Notes: generated by a model from the sequence alone, not told the origin. Counted from the stretch's first letter, positions 17,864 through 27,840 are shown. The stretch: DNA of 64,000 bases from Pseudomonas sp. 8O (GCF_902506495.1 NZ_LR733263.1:62001-126000), one strand, 5' to 3'. Program-made: numbers and translations.

Positions 17864-19813
17864 TCACTCGCTGCTCAGCGCTGTGACCGGGTCGAGGGCC
17901 GCTGCGGTCTTCGCCGGAAGGTAGCCGAACAGCAGGCCGGTGCCGACCGCGCAGGTGAACGCCAGCACGATCGCGCTGAGGGAAAATATCAGTGGCACGC
18001 CAGCGGCCAGCAGTGTTGCGCCGGCTGCCAGGCCGAGCAGCACGCCGGCGCTGCCGCCGAGCAGGGTGACCAGCACGGCTTCACTGAGAAACTGGCGCAG
18101 AATGTCGCGCTGGCGTGCGCCGGTGGCCATGCGGATACCGATTTCGCGAGTTCGTTCGCGCACTGTCATCAGCATCACGTTCATCACGCCGATGCCGCCG
18201 ACCAGCAAGGACACGGCGGCGATCAAGCCAAGCAGCAGGGTCATGCTGTCCTGGGTCTTGGCCTCGGCCAGCAGCTTGGCGGCGGCGTTGCCGATGGCGA
18301 TGTCGTCGCGGCCATGGCGGGCCCGCATCAGCCCGCGGATGGCGGCTTCGGCGGCCAGCACCTGCTCGCTCGAGGTGGCGTCGATTACGGAGTAGTCGGG
18401 CTGATCGAAGGCCTGGAATACGCGGATGCGACCGGAGCGGTAGGGGATGAAGACCATCTCGTCGTAGTCCTCGTTACCCGAGTCGGCGCCTTTCTCGGTC
18501 ATCACCCCGATCACCTCGAAGGGAGCATCGGCGATCAGCAACTGGCGGCCGAGCGGGTTGTCGATGCCGGCAAAGAACTGCTGCCGGGCCTTGTGCCCGA
18601 GCACCACCACCGGGGCCAGCGCGCGGTCATCGGCGGCGCTGAAGAAGCGTCCCAGGGCCACCGGCCAGTGGTGAATGCGCGGCATCTCATCAGTGCCGGC
18701 GAGGGTGTAGACGCGTCGTGAGACGTTGCCGTGGCGCAGGGTCAGCGGGTCGCCGATCACCGGCATGGCGGCGCGCACCTCGGGCAATCCGGCGATGGCT
18801 TCGAGGTCCTCCAGGGTGACCACGCCTTCCGGGCCGCCTTCCTCTGGCTGGGTGCCGCCGAGGTACATCATGGTCGCGCCCATCGAGGCCATCTGCGCGA
18901 CGACCCGCTGCTTGGTGCCCAGGCCGATGGCCAGCATGACGATCACCGAAGCCACGCCGATGACGATGCCAAGCAGGGTCAGCGCGGTGCGGAAGCGATT
19001 CAACGCCATTACCCGCCAGGCGGCGCGGAGTACCTCGCCCAGTTCGCCGCAGAAGCTGGCGCCACTATCGATTCCAGCGTGTTGCAGATCCCAAGGCACC
19101 TGGGCGCTTTGGGGGGGAGTCGCGCCGCTGTCGGCGACGATCTGGCCGTCGCGAATCTCGATTATCCGCCGGGCCTGCTTGGCGACGTTGTGGTCGTGGG
19201 TGATGAGAATGATGGTGTGGCCGGCGTCGGCCAGTTCGCCCAGCAGCGCCATGACCTCGCGGCCGCTGTGGCTGTCGAGGGCGCCGGTGGGTTCGTCGGC
19301 GAGGATGATGCGACCGCCGTTCATCAGCGCGCGGGCGATCGACACGCGCTGCTGCTGGCCGCCGGAGAGCTGGGCTGGACGGTGTTCCAGGCGTTCACCG
19401 AGGCCGAGGCGGTCGAGTAGAGCGCTGGCCCGTGCGCGGCGCTCGGCGGCTGGCACGCCGGCGTAGAGCGCCGGCACTTCGACGTTTTCGCGCGCCGACT
19501 CGGTGGCGATCAGGTGGTAGCCCTGGAACACGAAACCAAACGCCTCGCGGCGCATCCAGGCCAGTTCGTCGGCATTCAGTTGCGCCACGTCGCGGCCGGC
19601 GAAGCGGTAGTGGCCGGCGCTGGGCCGGTCGAGGCAGCCGAGCAGGTGCATCAGGGTCGACTTGCCAGAGCCACTGGCGCCGACGATGGCGACGAACTCG
19701 CCGGCGTGGATCTGCAGGCTGATACCGCGCAGGACTTCGACTTCCGGCGCGCCACCCGCGCCGCCGTAATGGCGGCGGATGTCATCCAGTTCGATCAGCG
19801 CAGGCGTCACCAC
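17864..19813 (-). CDS. MacB/PvdT-like ABC exporter (ATPase-permease fusion)
   Basis: A 649-residue inner-membrane protein. The N-terminal ATPase domain has Walker [10 protein letters not shown], signature [15 protein letters not shown] and Walker [14 protein letters not shown]. After a linker come one membrane span near residue 275, a large periplasmic MacB-type domain and three C-terminal spans ([20 protein letters not shown], then VLVTLLGG and [19 protein letters not shown]). It overlaps the upstream adaptor gene by 7 bases. It lies behind a siderophore receptor and its sigma/anti-sigma genes, so export or recycling of a siderophore as in PvdRT-OpmQ is likely. No outer-membrane channel gene follows. 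Confidence 0.9.
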   Translation of the reverse strand: MVTPALIELDDIRRHYGGAGGAPEVEVLRGISLQIHAGEFVAIVGASGSGKSTLMHLLGCLDRPSAGHYRFAGRDVAQLNADELAWMRREAFGFVFQGYHLIATESARENVEVPALYAGVPAAERRARASALLDRLGLGERLEHRPAQLSGGQQQRVSIARALMNGGRIILADEPTGALDSHSGREVMALLGELADAGHTIILITHDHNVAKQARRIIEIRDGQIVADSGATPPQSAQVPWDLQHAGIDSGASFCGELGEVLRAAWRVMALNRFRTALTLLGIVIGVASVIVMLAIGLGTKQRVVAQMASMGATMMYLGGTQPEEGGPEGVVTLEDLEAIAGLPEVRAAMPVIGDPLTLRHGNVSRRVYTLAGTDEMPRIHHWPVALGRFFSAADDRALAPVVVLGHKARQQFFAGIDNPLGRQLLIADAPFEVIGVMTEKGADSGNEDYDEMVFIPYRSGRIRVFQAFDQPDYSVIDATSSEQVLAAEAAIRGLMRARHGRDDIAIGNAAAKLLAEAKTQDSMTLLLGLIAAVSLLVGGIGVMNVMLMTVRERTREIGIRMATGARQRDILRQFLSEAVLVTLLGGSAGVLLGLAAGATLLAAGVPLIFSLSAIVLAFTCAVGTGLLFGYLPAKTAAALDPVTALSSE

Positions 19814-20958
19814 TGGAACCTCGGCGGGCGTTCGTCGAGGTGTTCGCCGGTGATCAGACGTTCGCCTTCGGTCAGGCCAGCGAGCACTTCGGCGCTCTGC
19901 CGGCTGCGTGTTCCGACACGCACCACGCGTGGCTGCGCACGGCCCTCGGCATCGAGTACGCGGGCGGCGAACAGTCCGGGGTTACCGGGCTGCTGGGTGA
20001 GGGCTTCCAGCGGGGCGGTGAGCACATCGCGGGCCACGGCAGTGATGAACGTCACCTGCGCGGTCATCTGCGGCAGCAGTTCGCCGTCGCGATTGTCCAC
20101 GTCGAACAGCACGGTGTACTGCACGGCCTGGGTGCTGCTCGGCGCGCCGTCGCCGACGGCGGACGTCTCCAGCGGCGGCGCTGGCAGTACCTGGCGGATC
20201 TGACCGTCCCAGCGCCGCTCGTCGCCACCCAGGGTGGAGAAGTACAGCGGCATGTCCGGCTCCAGCGCGCGGATGTCGGCCTCTGAGACCTTGACCCAGG
20301 CGGTCATCTGGGTGAGATCGGCGATGCGCATGACGGTCGGGGTCTGATAGGTGGCATTGAGGGTCTGGCCCTGCTTGACGTCGATGCCCAGCACGGTGCC
20401 GTCGATCGGTGCGTAGAGCCGTGTGTAGCTGAGCTGCGCCTCGTTGCCGCGCAGGCGCGCCTGAGCTTCGGCGATCTGCGCGCGCAGTTGCCGCTGCCGA
20501 GCCTCGGCCGAACGCAGAGTGGCCAGGGCGATCTGCACCTCTTCCACGCGGGTGGCGGCGGCGGCCAGCAGACGTTGCCGGCGCACATGCTGCTGTTGCG
20601 CCAGGTCGAGCTGCGCCTGCTGCTCGGCCAGTTGTGCGCGCAGGGCTTCGAGCGCGGCGCGGTCGGCCTCGACCTCGGCCTGGTGCAGGCTGGCGTCGAT
20701 CTCGACGAGTAGTTGGCCTTGCCTGACCTGTTCGCCGGGCTCGACGTGCAGGCGGGTGACCTGGCCGGACACCTGTGCGCCGACCTCCACCGACTGGCGC
20801 GGTTTCAGGGTGCCGATGGCCACCACCGTGGCCTCGATATCGCCGCGAGCGATGGGCTGGCTGAGATAGCGCTCGGGCGGTCCGCTCTGCCACCACCAGC
20901 CGCCCAGCAGCAGGGTGAGCAGCAGCGCCGGCAGGCCGCGGGTTAACAGTGATCGCAT
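19807..20958 (-). CDS. MacA/PvdR-like periplasmic adaptor (membrane fusion protein)
   Basis: A 383-residue adaptor with one N-terminal anchor ([15 protein letters not shown]). A biotinyl-lipoyl-like half motif ([20 protein letters not shown]), an alpha-helical hairpin rich in Ala/Gln/Arg (residues about 95-190), the second lipoyl half ([20 protein letters not shown]) and a beta-barrel domain follow in the usual order. It bridges the MacB-like pump and an outer-membrane tunnel. It overlaps the MacB-like gene by 7 bases and follows the receptor gene by 49 bases, so the three may be one transcript. Confidence 0.9.
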   Translation of the reverse strand: MRSLLTRGLPALLLTLLLGGWWWQSGPPERYLSQPIARGDIEATVVAIGTLKPRQSVEVGAQVSGQVTRLHVEPGEQVRQGQLLVEIDASLHQAEVEADRAALEALRAQLAEQQAQLDLAQQQHVRRQRLLAAAATRVEEVQIALATLRSAEARQRQLRAQIAEAQARLRGNEAQLSYTRLYAPIDGTVLGIDVKQGQTLNATYQTPTVMRIADLTQMTAWVKVSEADIRALEPDMPLYFSTLGGDERRWDGQIRQVLPAPPLETSAVGDGAPSSTQAVQYTVLFDVDNRDGELLPQMTAQVTFITAVARDVLTAPLEALTQQPGNPGLFAARVLDAEGRAQPRVVRVGTRSRQSAEVLAGLTEGERLITGEHLDERPPRFQW

Positions 20959-21007
20959 GTTTCACGTCCTTGGCGGGGGCGGCAGGCCGAGGCCTGCCGC
21001 CCGACTC

Positions 21008-23491
21008 TTAGAACTCCAGGCGCAGGCCGAGGCTGGCGTTGCGTGGGGCGCCGTAGTAGCTGGAGGAGGTACTGGTGTAGTACTTCTCGTCGAGCAGGTT
21101 GTTGAGGTTGAGAGTGGCGCTGAGCTGGCGGCTGAGCGGGTAGCGCGCCATCAGATCGACCAGCGCGTAGTCGTCCTGGGTGAAGCGCTGATTGCGTCCC
21201 GGGCCGACGCCGTCGCTGTAGATCTCGCTCTGCCAGTTGACCCCGCCGCCCAGGGTCAGGCCGTTGCCGACACCACGCAGGGTGTAGCTGGTGAACAGCT
21301 TGAAAGTGTTCTGCGGGATGTTGGTGTTGAGCTTGTGGCCATCGGCGTCCTGCACCAGGTTGCGACTGAAGCTGACGCTGGCCTGCCAGTCGGTAGCCAG
21401 CTCGCCGCTGACTTCGACCTCGACGCCACGGGTCTCGGTGCCGGATTCGGCACGGTAGGCCTGGCTGCCGTCGGGGGCGAACTCTCCGGGAACGGCCACT
21501 GCCAGGTTGTCCTGATCGATCTGGTACAGCGCCAGACCGAGGTTGAGGCGGCCATCGAAGAACTCTGCCTTGCTGCCGATCTCGTAGCCGACCCCTTCCA
21601 GCGGGTCCAGGTAGCCACCGGTATTGGTCATGCGACTCTGCGGCTTGAAGATCGAGGTGTAGCTGGCATAGAGCGACCAGTGCTGGTCGAGGTCGTAGAC
21701 CACCCCGGCATAGGGCGTGAAGACCCCGGACTCGCTGCGTTTATCCACGCTGTCGGCCTGGCTGGGATCGAAGTTATCGGTCTTCTTGGTGCTTTCCCAG
21801 TTGCTGACGCGGCCGCCGAGGATGATCGACAGGTCGTCGCTGGCCCTGATCCGGGTATTGGCGTAGGCACCGCTCTGCTGCTCGCTGGTGTCGATGCGAC
21901 TGACGGCCGGCATGTCCGGCCGGGCCGGTTGCTTGCCGTCCCAGTTGTAGATGTCCTCGATGCTCCAGTCCCAGTTGTCGTGCCACCACAGGTTGTAGCC
22001 TGGGGCCTTGTAGTCGGTGTGATGGCGGGAGTAGCCGAGCACCGCGTCGTGCTCCTGGCCGAACAGGGCGAAGCTGCCGATGCTGCTTAGGTCGATGCCG
22101 GTCTGTACCGGCTTGGCCTCCCAGCGCCCGGCCCACAGGTTGACGCCCGTGCCAGTGGCCGGGTTAGGGTTGCCGCCGGCGGCGTAGCCGAGCACCTCGT
22201 CGTACTCGAAGCGGCCCTGGCTGAGGTTGGCGCGCACCTTCCAGGCATCGTTGAACTGGTGTTCGAGGGTGGCGAAGGCGGAGACGAAGTGTCTCTCGGA
22301 AGAGGCCCAGGCTGCTGCCGCTGAGTCCGAGCGCGACCAGTCGGTCCGCGATCCGTCCTGGTTGAACAGCGGAAGGCCGCCGCGCGAGTGATTGTCGGCG
22401 TCGTGGTACTGGGCGTCCATACCGAGGGTCAGCAGGGTGTCCGGGCTGAGGTCGGCTTCGACGATGCCGTAGAGTACCTGCTTGCGCTCGTGCAGACGCT
22501 CGACGTACGAATCGTTCTCCTGGTAGGCGCCGACGATGCGGGCGCGCAGCGTACCCTCGGCGTTGAGCGGACCGCCGACATCCAGTTCGCCGCGCTGGTA
22601 GTCCCAGGAACCGCCCTTGAGGGTGACGCTGCTCTGCCACCGGGCGGTCGGCCGCTTGCGCACCAGGTTGATGGTGGCGCCGGGGGTGCCGATGCCGTTC
22701 ATCAGACCGGTGGCGCCGCGAAGCACCTCGACGCGGTCATAGATGACCATGTCGCTGGTCTGGAAGATGGAGTTGTAGTTGCTGTCGAGCAACTGTTCGC
22801 CGTCGATCTGGTAGTTCTCCACGGCGAAGCCGCGTGAATAGATCTCACTGCTGTCGGAGCCGGCGTTACCCGCTTGGTTGACGCTCAGGCCCGGGGTCTG
22901 GCGGGCGACGTCGAGCAACTGAGTGAGGTTCTGGTCGTCCATGCGCTGGCGGGTTATCACGCTGACCGCCTGCGGTGTCTCACGCAGCGACAAAGGCAGC
23001 TTCAGCGCGGTGTTGCTCGACCCGCTGGTGTAAGAGCCGCTACCCTCGGTGGTGGCGTCCAGGCCCCTGGCGGTGACGGTGGTGACGCCCAGGTTCAACG
23101 CACTGTCGTCGCGCACGGGCTGCAGCGAGTAGCTGCCGTTGGCCTGGCGCTGTGCCAGCAGGCCACTGCCGGCGAGCAGTGCCTGCAGCGCCGCGTCGCT
23201 GGCATAGCGCCCGTGCAGACCGGCGGACTGGCGGCCGTGCACGGCCTGCGGCGCGAACGACAGGGTGACCCCAGCGGTGGCGGAGAACTCCATCAGCGCC
23301 GCCTCCAGCGAGCCGGCGGCGATTGCGAAGTCGAACTCGGCCGCGCGCTCCTGCGCCTGCACCGGCGGCGCCAGCAACAGACCGCCGACGAGCGGTGCGG
23401 CCAGGGTCGCGCCGAGCAGGGCCAGGCGGACGGCCTGGTGCAGAGGCGACACGCGGAGCGAAGGGGAGAAAGCACGGAACGGATTGGCCAT
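21008..23491 (-). CDS. TonB-dependent siderophore receptor (FpvA-like, with signalling domain)
   Basis: An outer-membrane receptor of 827 residues. The start was set at MANPFRAF, with AGGAAA five bases upstream; an in-frame ATG 18 codons earlier has no ribosome site. After a signal peptide (PVQAQ) comes an N-terminal secretin/TonB signalling domain (FDFAIAAGSLEAALMEFSATAG, residues about 53-125). The plug (LRETPQAVSVITRQRMDDQN) and a 22-strand barrel ending in Phe (NASLGLRLEF) follow. The signalling domain and the adjacent FecR/FecI-type genes show a cell-surface signalling system. The siderophore is probably a hydroxamate or pyoverdine-type molecule taken up from other species, but this is not readable from sequence. 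Confidence 0.93.
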   Translation of the reverse strand: MANPFRAFSPSLRVSPLHQAVRLALLGATLAAPLVGGLLLAPPVQAQERAAEFDFAIAAGSLEAALMEFSATAGVTLSFAPQAVHGRQSAGLHGRYASDAALQALLAGSGLLAQRQANGSYSLQPVRDDSALNLGVTTVTARGLDATTEGSGSYTSGSSNTALKLPLSLRETPQAVSVITRQRMDDQNLTQLLDVARQTPGLSVNQAGNAGSDSSEIYSRGFAVENYQIDGEQLLDSNYNSIFQTSDMVIYDRVEVLRGATGLMNGIGTPGATINLVRKRPTARWQSSVTLKGGSWDYQRGELDVGGPLNAEGTLRARIVGAYQENDSYVERLHERKQVLYGIVEADLSPDTLLTLGMDAQYHDADNHSRGGLPLFNQDGSRTDWSRSDSAAAAWASSERHFVSAFATLEHQFNDAWKVRANLSQGRFEYDEVLGYAAGGNPNPATGTGVNLWAGRWEAKPVQTGIDLSSIGSFALFGQEHDAVLGYSRHHTDYKAPGYNLWWHDNWDWSIEDIYNWDGKQPARPDMPAVSRIDTSEQQSGAYANTRIRASDDLSIILGGRVSNWESTKKTDNFDPSQADSVDKRSESGVFTPYAGVVYDLDQHWSLYASYTSIFKPQSRMTNTGGYLDPLEGVGYEIGSKAEFFDGRLNLGLALYQIDQDNLAVAVPGEFAPDGSQAYRAESGTETRGVEVEVSGELATDWQASVSFSRNLVQDADGHKLNTNIPQNTFKLFTSYTLRGVGNGLTLGGGVNWQSEIYSDGVGPGRNQRFTQDDYALVDLMARYPLSRQLSATLNLNNLLDEKYYTSTSSSYYGAPRNASLGLRLEF

Positions 23492-23549
23492 GGAGTTTCC
23501 TATCGGGTCTTGGCAGGTGGCGTCTGCAGCGCCGTTAACTTCCAAGTCG

Positions 23550-23568
23550 AACGAGAATCGGAATCAAC
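23550..23568 (-). promoter_or_regulatory. degenerate Fur-like site upstream of the receptor gene
   Basis: AACGAGAATCGGAATCAAC, about 60 bases before the receptor ATG, shares the GAGAAT/GAATC core seen in many Pseudomonas Fur boxes but departs from the 19-base consensus at several positions. A promoter for the partner ECF sigma factor may also lie here. Low confidence. Confidence 0.3.
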
Positions 23569-23591
23569 AACCCCTGGGATCAAATTTTTTC

Positions 23592-24539
23592 TCAGCTCGC
23601 TTCGATGCGGGCCCAATACCGCGTGAAATAGCGGATGCGCACCGGCAGGGTGCTGGCGATATTGGCCAGCACTGCATCGATATCCTGCAGATGAAAAGCC
23701 CCGGACAGGCGCAGGTCGGCCACAGCCGGGTCGCAGCTCAACTGGCCGGGGCGATAGCGCGCCAGTTCGGCGGTCAGCTCGGCCAGGCGCCAGTCGCTGA
23801 CGATCAGCAGGCCACGGCTCCAGGCGTCGGCATTGGCCGGCAGCGGGCGGCTGGGGTACAGCTGGTTGCTGGAGAACCACAGCTGTTGCCCGGCCTCGAG
23901 ACGCTGGGGCGCTACGCCGGTTTTGGCCGGAGTCACCGCTACCGCATGCTGTAGCACACCGACGTGGGTGCGATGATCCTCGCAGCGCACGGTGAAGCGG
24001 GTGCCCAGGGCGCGCACGCTGCCGTGCGGGCTGTACACCACAAGGGGGCGGCGCGCGGCATCGGTGGCGCTGTGCACGAGGATCTCCCCGCGGAGCAGCT
24101 GGATCGTCCGGCTGTGCGCATCGAAGCGCAGGTTCAGCGCGGTGTCGGTGTTGAGCTGCAGCTCGCTGCCGTCGTCCAGATGCAGGCGGCGCTGTTCGCC
24201 GACGGCGGTGCGCTGCTCGGCCAACCAGTCGCGCCAGGGCGTCGCCTGCCAGGCCAGGGCGCCACTGCCGCCGCACGCCAGGAGCACGCCGAGTGCCTTG
24301 ACCAACTGTCGTCGCGAGCGACGTTCGCCATCCAGTACCGGACGGGCCACCGTGGCAGGCAGGGCGGCGAAGGTGCTCTGCAGTCTTTCCACACGTGCCC
24401 AGGCCTGGCGATGGCGCGGGTCACGCTCCAGCCATTGGCGGTGGGCGGCATGCTGTGGCGCCCCCGGGGCGGCGTCGCGCAATTCGAGGTACCACTGGGC
24501 GGCGGTTTCGAGGACCTGCAGGTCAGGCTCGTCGCGCAT
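23592..24539 (-). CDS. FecR-family sigma factor regulator
   Basis: A 315-residue inner-membrane anti-sigma/regulator. The N-terminal cytoplasmic domain carries the DUF4880-like pattern (ETAAQWYLELRD, DPRHRQAWARVERL). One membrane span lies near residues 85-102 (LVKALGVLLACGGSGALAW). The periplasmic FecR domain follows (LHLDDGSELQLNTDTALNLRF, HGSVRALGTRFTV). The periplasmic part should contact the receptor's signalling domain. It starts 1 base after the sigma-factor stop codon and lies about 100 bases ahead of the receptor, the standard FecI-FecR-FecA order. Confidence 0.92.
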   Translation of the reverse strand: MRDEPDLQVLETAAQWYLELRDAAPGAPQHAAHRQWLERDPRHRQAWARVERLQSTFAALPATVARPVLDGERRSRRQLVKALGVLLACGGSGALAWQATPWRDWLAEQRTAVGEQRRLHLDDGSELQLNTDTALNLRFDAHSRTIQLLRGEILVHSATDAARRPLVVYSPHGSVRALGTRFTVRCEDHRTHVGVLQHAVAVTPAKTGVAPQRLEAGQQLWFSSNQLYPSRPLPANADAWSRGLLIVSDWRLAELTAELARYRPGQLSCDPAVADLRLSGAFHLQDIDAVLANIASTLPVRIRYFTRYWARIEAS

Positions 24540-24540
24540 C

Positions 24541-25050
24541 TCAGTCGCCGATCAGCAGCAGGCAGTGCGCCACGGCGCGCACGAAGTGCTTGCGCACGGT
24601 GTTGACCGACAACCCGAGACGCCGCGCGATGTCGATGAAGCTGAGGCCGTCGAGTTGGGCCATGAGGAATATCTGTCGTGTTCGCGCACCGAGGCCGTCG
24701 AGCAGGGCGTCTATCTCCAGCAGGGTTTCCAGAAGCATGCTGCGTGCCTCCGGAGACAGCTCCAGCGGTTCGGGCAGATTGGCCAGGGTGTCGAGGTAGG
24801 CCTGCTCCAGGCTGCGCCGCCGGAAGCGGTCGATCAGCAGGCTGCGGGCGATGCTGCTGAGGTAGGCGCGCGGCTCGCGCAGATCGAACGCCTTGCGCGT
24901 CAGCAGCACGCGGACGAAGGTGTCCTGAGCCAGGTCGGCGGCGCTCTCCGAACAGTCCAGGCGCTTGCGCAGCCAGGCTCTGAGCCAGTCGTGGTGCTCG
25001 TCGTAGAGCCGGTGCACGGCGTGTTGCAGGGTCTGATCGGGACTGGACAT
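24541..25050 (-). CDS. FecI-type ECF sigma factor
   Basis: A 169-residue extracytoplasmic-function sigma factor. Region 2 (AADLAQDTFVRVLLTRKA, then YLSSIARSLLIDRFRRR) and region 4 (LDGLSFIDIARRLGLSVNTVRKHFVRA) are both intact. It is the first gene of the receptor cluster and sits just downstream of a Fur-like palindrome, so iron should repress it. Its target is expected to be the receptor promoter and perhaps the MacAB-like genes. Confidence 0.94.
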   Translation of the reverse strand: MSSPDQTLQHAVHRLYDEHHDWLRAWLRKRLDCSESAADLAQDTFVRVLLTRKAFDLREPRAYLSSIARSLLIDRFRRRSLEQAYLDTLANLPEPLELSPEARSMLLETLLEIDALLDGLGARTRQIFLMAQLDGLSFIDIARRLGLSVNTVRKHFVRAVAHCLLLIGD

Positions 25051-25076
25051 GGAGGCGGCTCAGGGCGGATGCGATT

Positions 25077-25097
25077 GAATGATAATAAATGTCATTC
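25077..25097 (-). promoter_or_regulatory. Fur-like box upstream of the ECF sigma factor
   Basis: A 21-base near-palindrome, GAATGATAATAAATGTCATTC, with GAATGA/TCATTC outer arms and GATAAT inside, begins 27 bases before the sigma-factor ATG. It resembles the Fur consensus GATAATGATAATCATTATC. It would place the whole receptor cluster under iron control. Confidence 0.75.
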
Positions 25098-25216
25098 GCT
25101 ATCTTCCAGCAGAATTATGCATCTTCTGTCGGCCGGTCGGAGGTACTGGTGAATTGGGTCGCGCCGACAATTACCTTATCCTGCAGCCATCAATCAGCGG
25201 ATTAGCGCCCAACGCC

Positions 25217-25864
25217 ATGCATTACCAGACCATCCTCTTCGATCTCGACGGCACCCTCACCGACCCGCGCGAGGGCATCACCCGTTCGGTGCAGTACGCG
25301 CTGGCCAAGTTGGGCATCGACGAGCCGGACCTGGCTGCGCTGGAGCATTTCATCGGCCCGCCCTTGCTGCAGTGTTTCATGGCCACTTATGCGCTGGATG
25401 AGGCGACGGGCTGGCAGGCGGTCAATCACTACCGTGAGCGCTTTCGGGTGACCGGGTTGTATGAAAATCGAGTGTTTGACGGTGTGGAGGCATTGCTCGA
25501 AGCGCTGGTGGCGCAGGGGCGAACGCTGTATATCGCGACCAGCAAACCGACGGTGTTCGCCGAGGAGATTGCCCGGCACTTCGGCTTCGACCGCTACTTC
25601 AAACGCATCTACGGCAGCGAGCTCGATGGCACCCGCACCAACAAGGTTGAGTTGCTGGCGCATCTGCTGGAATCAGAACGACTGGCGCCTGCTTCGGCGC
25701 TGATGATCGGCGACCGCAAGCATGACCTGATCGGCGCACGCAGTAACGGGTTGCCGGCAGTGGCGGTCGGTTACGGGTTTGGCAGTCGTGAGGAGTTGCT
25801 CGGCGAGGCGCCGGACTTTCATTTCGAGACGCTGGAGCAGATGCACCGGGCGTTCGGCTGCTGA
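25217..25864 (+). CDS. HAD-family phosphatase (phosphoglycolate phosphatase-like)
   Basis: A 215-residue cytoplasmic hydrolase. The four HAD motifs are visible: FDLDGTLTDPREG (nucleophile Asp and acid/base Asp), the Thr/Ser of YIATSKP, the Lys region and GDRKHDLIGARSNG. The helical cap sits between motifs I and II. The nearest named groups are Gph phosphoglycolate phosphatases and YrfG-type nucleotidases; the substrate is not certain. The ATG at 25217 was chosen because it places DLDGT at the N-terminus as usual. The ribosome site is weak. Confidence 0.88.
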   Translation: MHYQTILFDLDGTLTDPREGITRSVQYALAKLGIDEPDLAALEHFIGPPLLQCFMATYALDEATGWQAVNHYRERFRVTGLYENRVFDGVEALLEALVAQGRTLYIATSKPTVFAEEIARHFGFDRYFKRIYGSELDGTRTNKVELLAHLLESERLAPASALMIGDRKHDLIGARSNGLPAVAVGYGFGSREELLGEAPDFHFETLEQMHRAFGC

Positions 25865-25868
25865 GAAC

Positions 25869-25930
25869 TGTAGGAGCGAGCTCTGCTCGCGAATGAAAGC
25901 GAAAGCTTCGCGAGCAAGCTCGCTCCTACA
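25869..25930. repeat. REP palindrome / bidirectional terminator
   Basis: A long inverted repeat with arms TGTAGGAGCGAGCT and AGCTCGCTCCTACA plus inner TCGCGA pairs lies between the convergent HAD and DUF1161 genes. It is the classical Pseudomonas REP type and shares 21 bases with the element at 7145-7167. Confidence 0.8.
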
Positions 25931-25938
25931 GGGGCGTA

Positions 25939-26169
25939 TCAGCCGTTGCGCTGATAGATGATCTTCCTGGTGCCGCCGTCGCAGCTGCCGACGACCATGC
26001 TCTGATCCTGAACTTCGTCGTTGGGCACGATTTCCAGGGTGTAGCTGGGCACGTTGTTGGCCTGAATCTTCACTTCGATTTCCTGCTTGAGTTCTTCGCA
26101 GGGTTTGGGCGCGGCCAGCGCGCCGCCAGCAAGGAGCATCAGGGCCAGGGCGGGAATCAGTCGTTGCAT
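25939..26169 (-). CDS. DUF1161 small exported protein
   Basis: A 76-residue protein with a clear signal peptide (LIPALALMLLAGGALA, cleavage before APKPCEEL). The mature part has two cysteines (CEELKQ and GSCDGG) that could form a disulfide, and the family's KIIYQR ending. DUF1161 proteins are periplasmic and of unknown role. It ends next to a REP palindrome and is probably monocistronic. Confidence 0.85.
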   Translation of the reverse strand: MQRLIPALALMLLAGGALAAPKPCEELKQEIEVKIQANNVPSYTLEIVPNDEVQDQSMVVGSCDGGTRKIIYQRNG

Positions 26170-26232
26170 CGCTTGTACCTCCGGTGTTGGGCGAAACCTG
26201 AGTAGGTTGGACTGGCAATCTGCCCCGCAGTT

Positions 26233-27294
26233 CTAGTGGTTTTGCATCAGGCTTTCCAGCGCGGCCCGACGATCCGCTTCCGGTAGCCGACTGAGCGCGG
26301 CCACGGCGGCATAGAACGCGCGCCAATCCCGGCCCTCGCGCGCGAACAGTGCCGCGAAAGCCGGCACCCATTGATCGTAGAGGCCAAAGGGCAGCAGCTT
26401 GGCGTTGTTCAACGGGCTTTCGATCCAGGCGTCATAGCGACCCTGACCACCCCATTCGCGTTGGCGCAGGGCGCGGTATTCGCGGCGCAGGCGCTCGAAC
26501 TCGGTCTGCTTGGCGGCGCGCATGGCTGTCTCATCCAGTTCGCTGGCGTACAGTCGACGCAAACGCTCGCGGCTGGCCAGCACCAGCTCGATGAATTGCT
26601 GGCGCTGATGGTCGTCGCTGGCTGGCGGCGTTTCCCCACGGGCCGCGTGCCATTGGCGCAGCCCCTCACGTTCGACGAAGGTGGCGAAGGATTCGTTGAA
26701 GGCCGTATCGCCCGGCAGGTAGTACTGCTGGTGCGCCAGCTCATGGAAGATCACCGCGATGAAGCGCTCGTCGCTCCAGCGCAGCATCGTGTTGAGCAGC
26801 GGGTCATCGAACCAGCCCAGGGTGGAGTAGGCCTCGACGCCACTGATGTAGGTGTCCAGGCCCTGCTGGCGCAGCAATGCAGCAGCACCGCGTGCACGAC
26901 CCTGCTGATAGTAGCCGCGGTAGGCGACGCAACCGGCGATGGGGAAGCAATGCAGTTCGGGGTCGAGGGAGAACTCCGGCGTGGCGAAGACATTCCACAC
27001 CACGAAGGGGCGCTCCAGGTCGGCGTACAGGCGATAGCTGCGGTTCTCCGGTAACTGCAGGCTGGCGCTGGCGAAGTCCCGCGCCTGCTGGCTCAGCGTC
27101 AGGCGCCTGGCCAGATCGGGGTCGGTAGCAGGGTCGTGCAGCAGGCGTTCGATTGGCTGGCGTGCCTGCAGCAACTGCCATTGGCCCTGACCGAGATGAG
27201 CGTAGTAGTCGAGGGTCGAGCAGCCGCCCAGCAGCAGGGCGAGCAGGGGAACCGCGCAGCGGCGCAGCAGGTCTTTAGGAGAGGCGTTGGGCAT
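26233..27294 (-). CDS. putative zinc aminopeptidase lipoprotein (PF10023 type)
   Basis: A 353-residue exported lipoprotein. The lipobox LLGGCST lies near residue 25, followed by a periplasmic domain. A zinc-peptidase motif HELAHQQYY (residues about 186-194) and a downstream glutamate in NESFATFVE are typical of gluzincins. The protein matches the family called 'aminopeptidase' in proteobacteria, whose substrates have not been established to my knowledge. It is divergent from the small lipoprotein gene at 27418. Confidence 0.85.
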   Translation of the reverse strand: MPNASPKDLLRRCAVPLLALLLGGCSTLDYYAHLGQGQWQLLQARQPIERLLHDPATDPDLARRLTLSQQARDFASASLQLPENRSYRLYADLERPFVVWNVFATPEFSLDPELHCFPIAGCVAYRGYYQQGRARGAAALLRQQGLDTYISGVEAYSTLGWFDDPLLNTMLRWSDERFIAVIFHELAHQQYYLPGDTAFNESFATFVEREGLRQWHAARGETPPASDDHQRQQFIELVLASRERLRRLYASELDETAMRAAKQTEFERLRREYRALRQREWGGQGRYDAWIESPLNNAKLLPFGLYDQWVPAFAALFAREGRDWRAFYAAVAALSRLPEADRRAALESLMQNH

Positions 27295-27417
27295 GCCGTC
27301 ACGCTAGCTGATCGCGTTGCTTGTCTCCAGCCCCATGCGTGTGAATACGCCGGTTCGCCTCGGTTTTGCCCGCCTCCCGATGTAGGCTGGTGTCTGAACC
27401 CTATCGTGGAGGTCGCC

Positions 27418-27840
27418 ATGCGCGCCCTGTTTCTCGCTCCCGCCCTGCTGATGCTCGGGGCCTGTGCTTCACCTCTGCCCAAACCCGACCCGCAGCAGGC
27501 CTGGGTCGAGCTGTATTCCAGCGCCGACACCCTGCTGATGGCCGACCGCCTGGATGACAAGCGCTGGCCGGATGGCCGCTACTTTCAGGTGACACCCGGC
27601 CAGCATGAGCTGGAAACACGCTTCCAGTTCGAGGTGCGTAGCGGCGGGTCGATTGGCATGCAGAGCGAGCCATTGCGCATGACCTGCGAGATTCGCTTGC
27701 GCTATGACGACTTCGTTGCAGGTCAGCGCTATCGCATCGAGGCGCGCCAACAGCTGATGAAAGCGCAGGCCTGGCTGTATGACGAGCAGCGCAATGTGCT
27801 GGCGCGTGGCGAGGTGCTGCGTTGCGGGACAGCCATCTAG
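27418..27840 (+). CDS. small conserved lipoprotein, unknown function
   Basis: A 140-residue lipoprotein. The ATG at 27418 has a GGAGG site seven bases upstream. A short signal peptide ends in the lipobox MLGACAS (Cys16). The mature part looks like an all-beta domain (WVELYSSADTLLMADRLDD, YFQVTPGQHELETRFQFEV, YRIEARQQLMKAQAWLYDE) with a late CEIRLRY/CGTAI cysteine pair. The pattern resembles PEGA-like or carbohydrate-binding folds, but no family was recognised with confidence. It is convergent with osmC. Confidence 0.75.
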   Translation: MRALFLAPALLMLGACASPLPKPDPQQAWVELYSSADTLLMADRLDDKRWPDGRYFQVTPGQHELETRFQFEVRSGGSIGMQSEPLRMTCEIRLRYDDFVAGQRYRIEARQQLMKAQAWLYDEQRNVLARGEVLRCGTAI

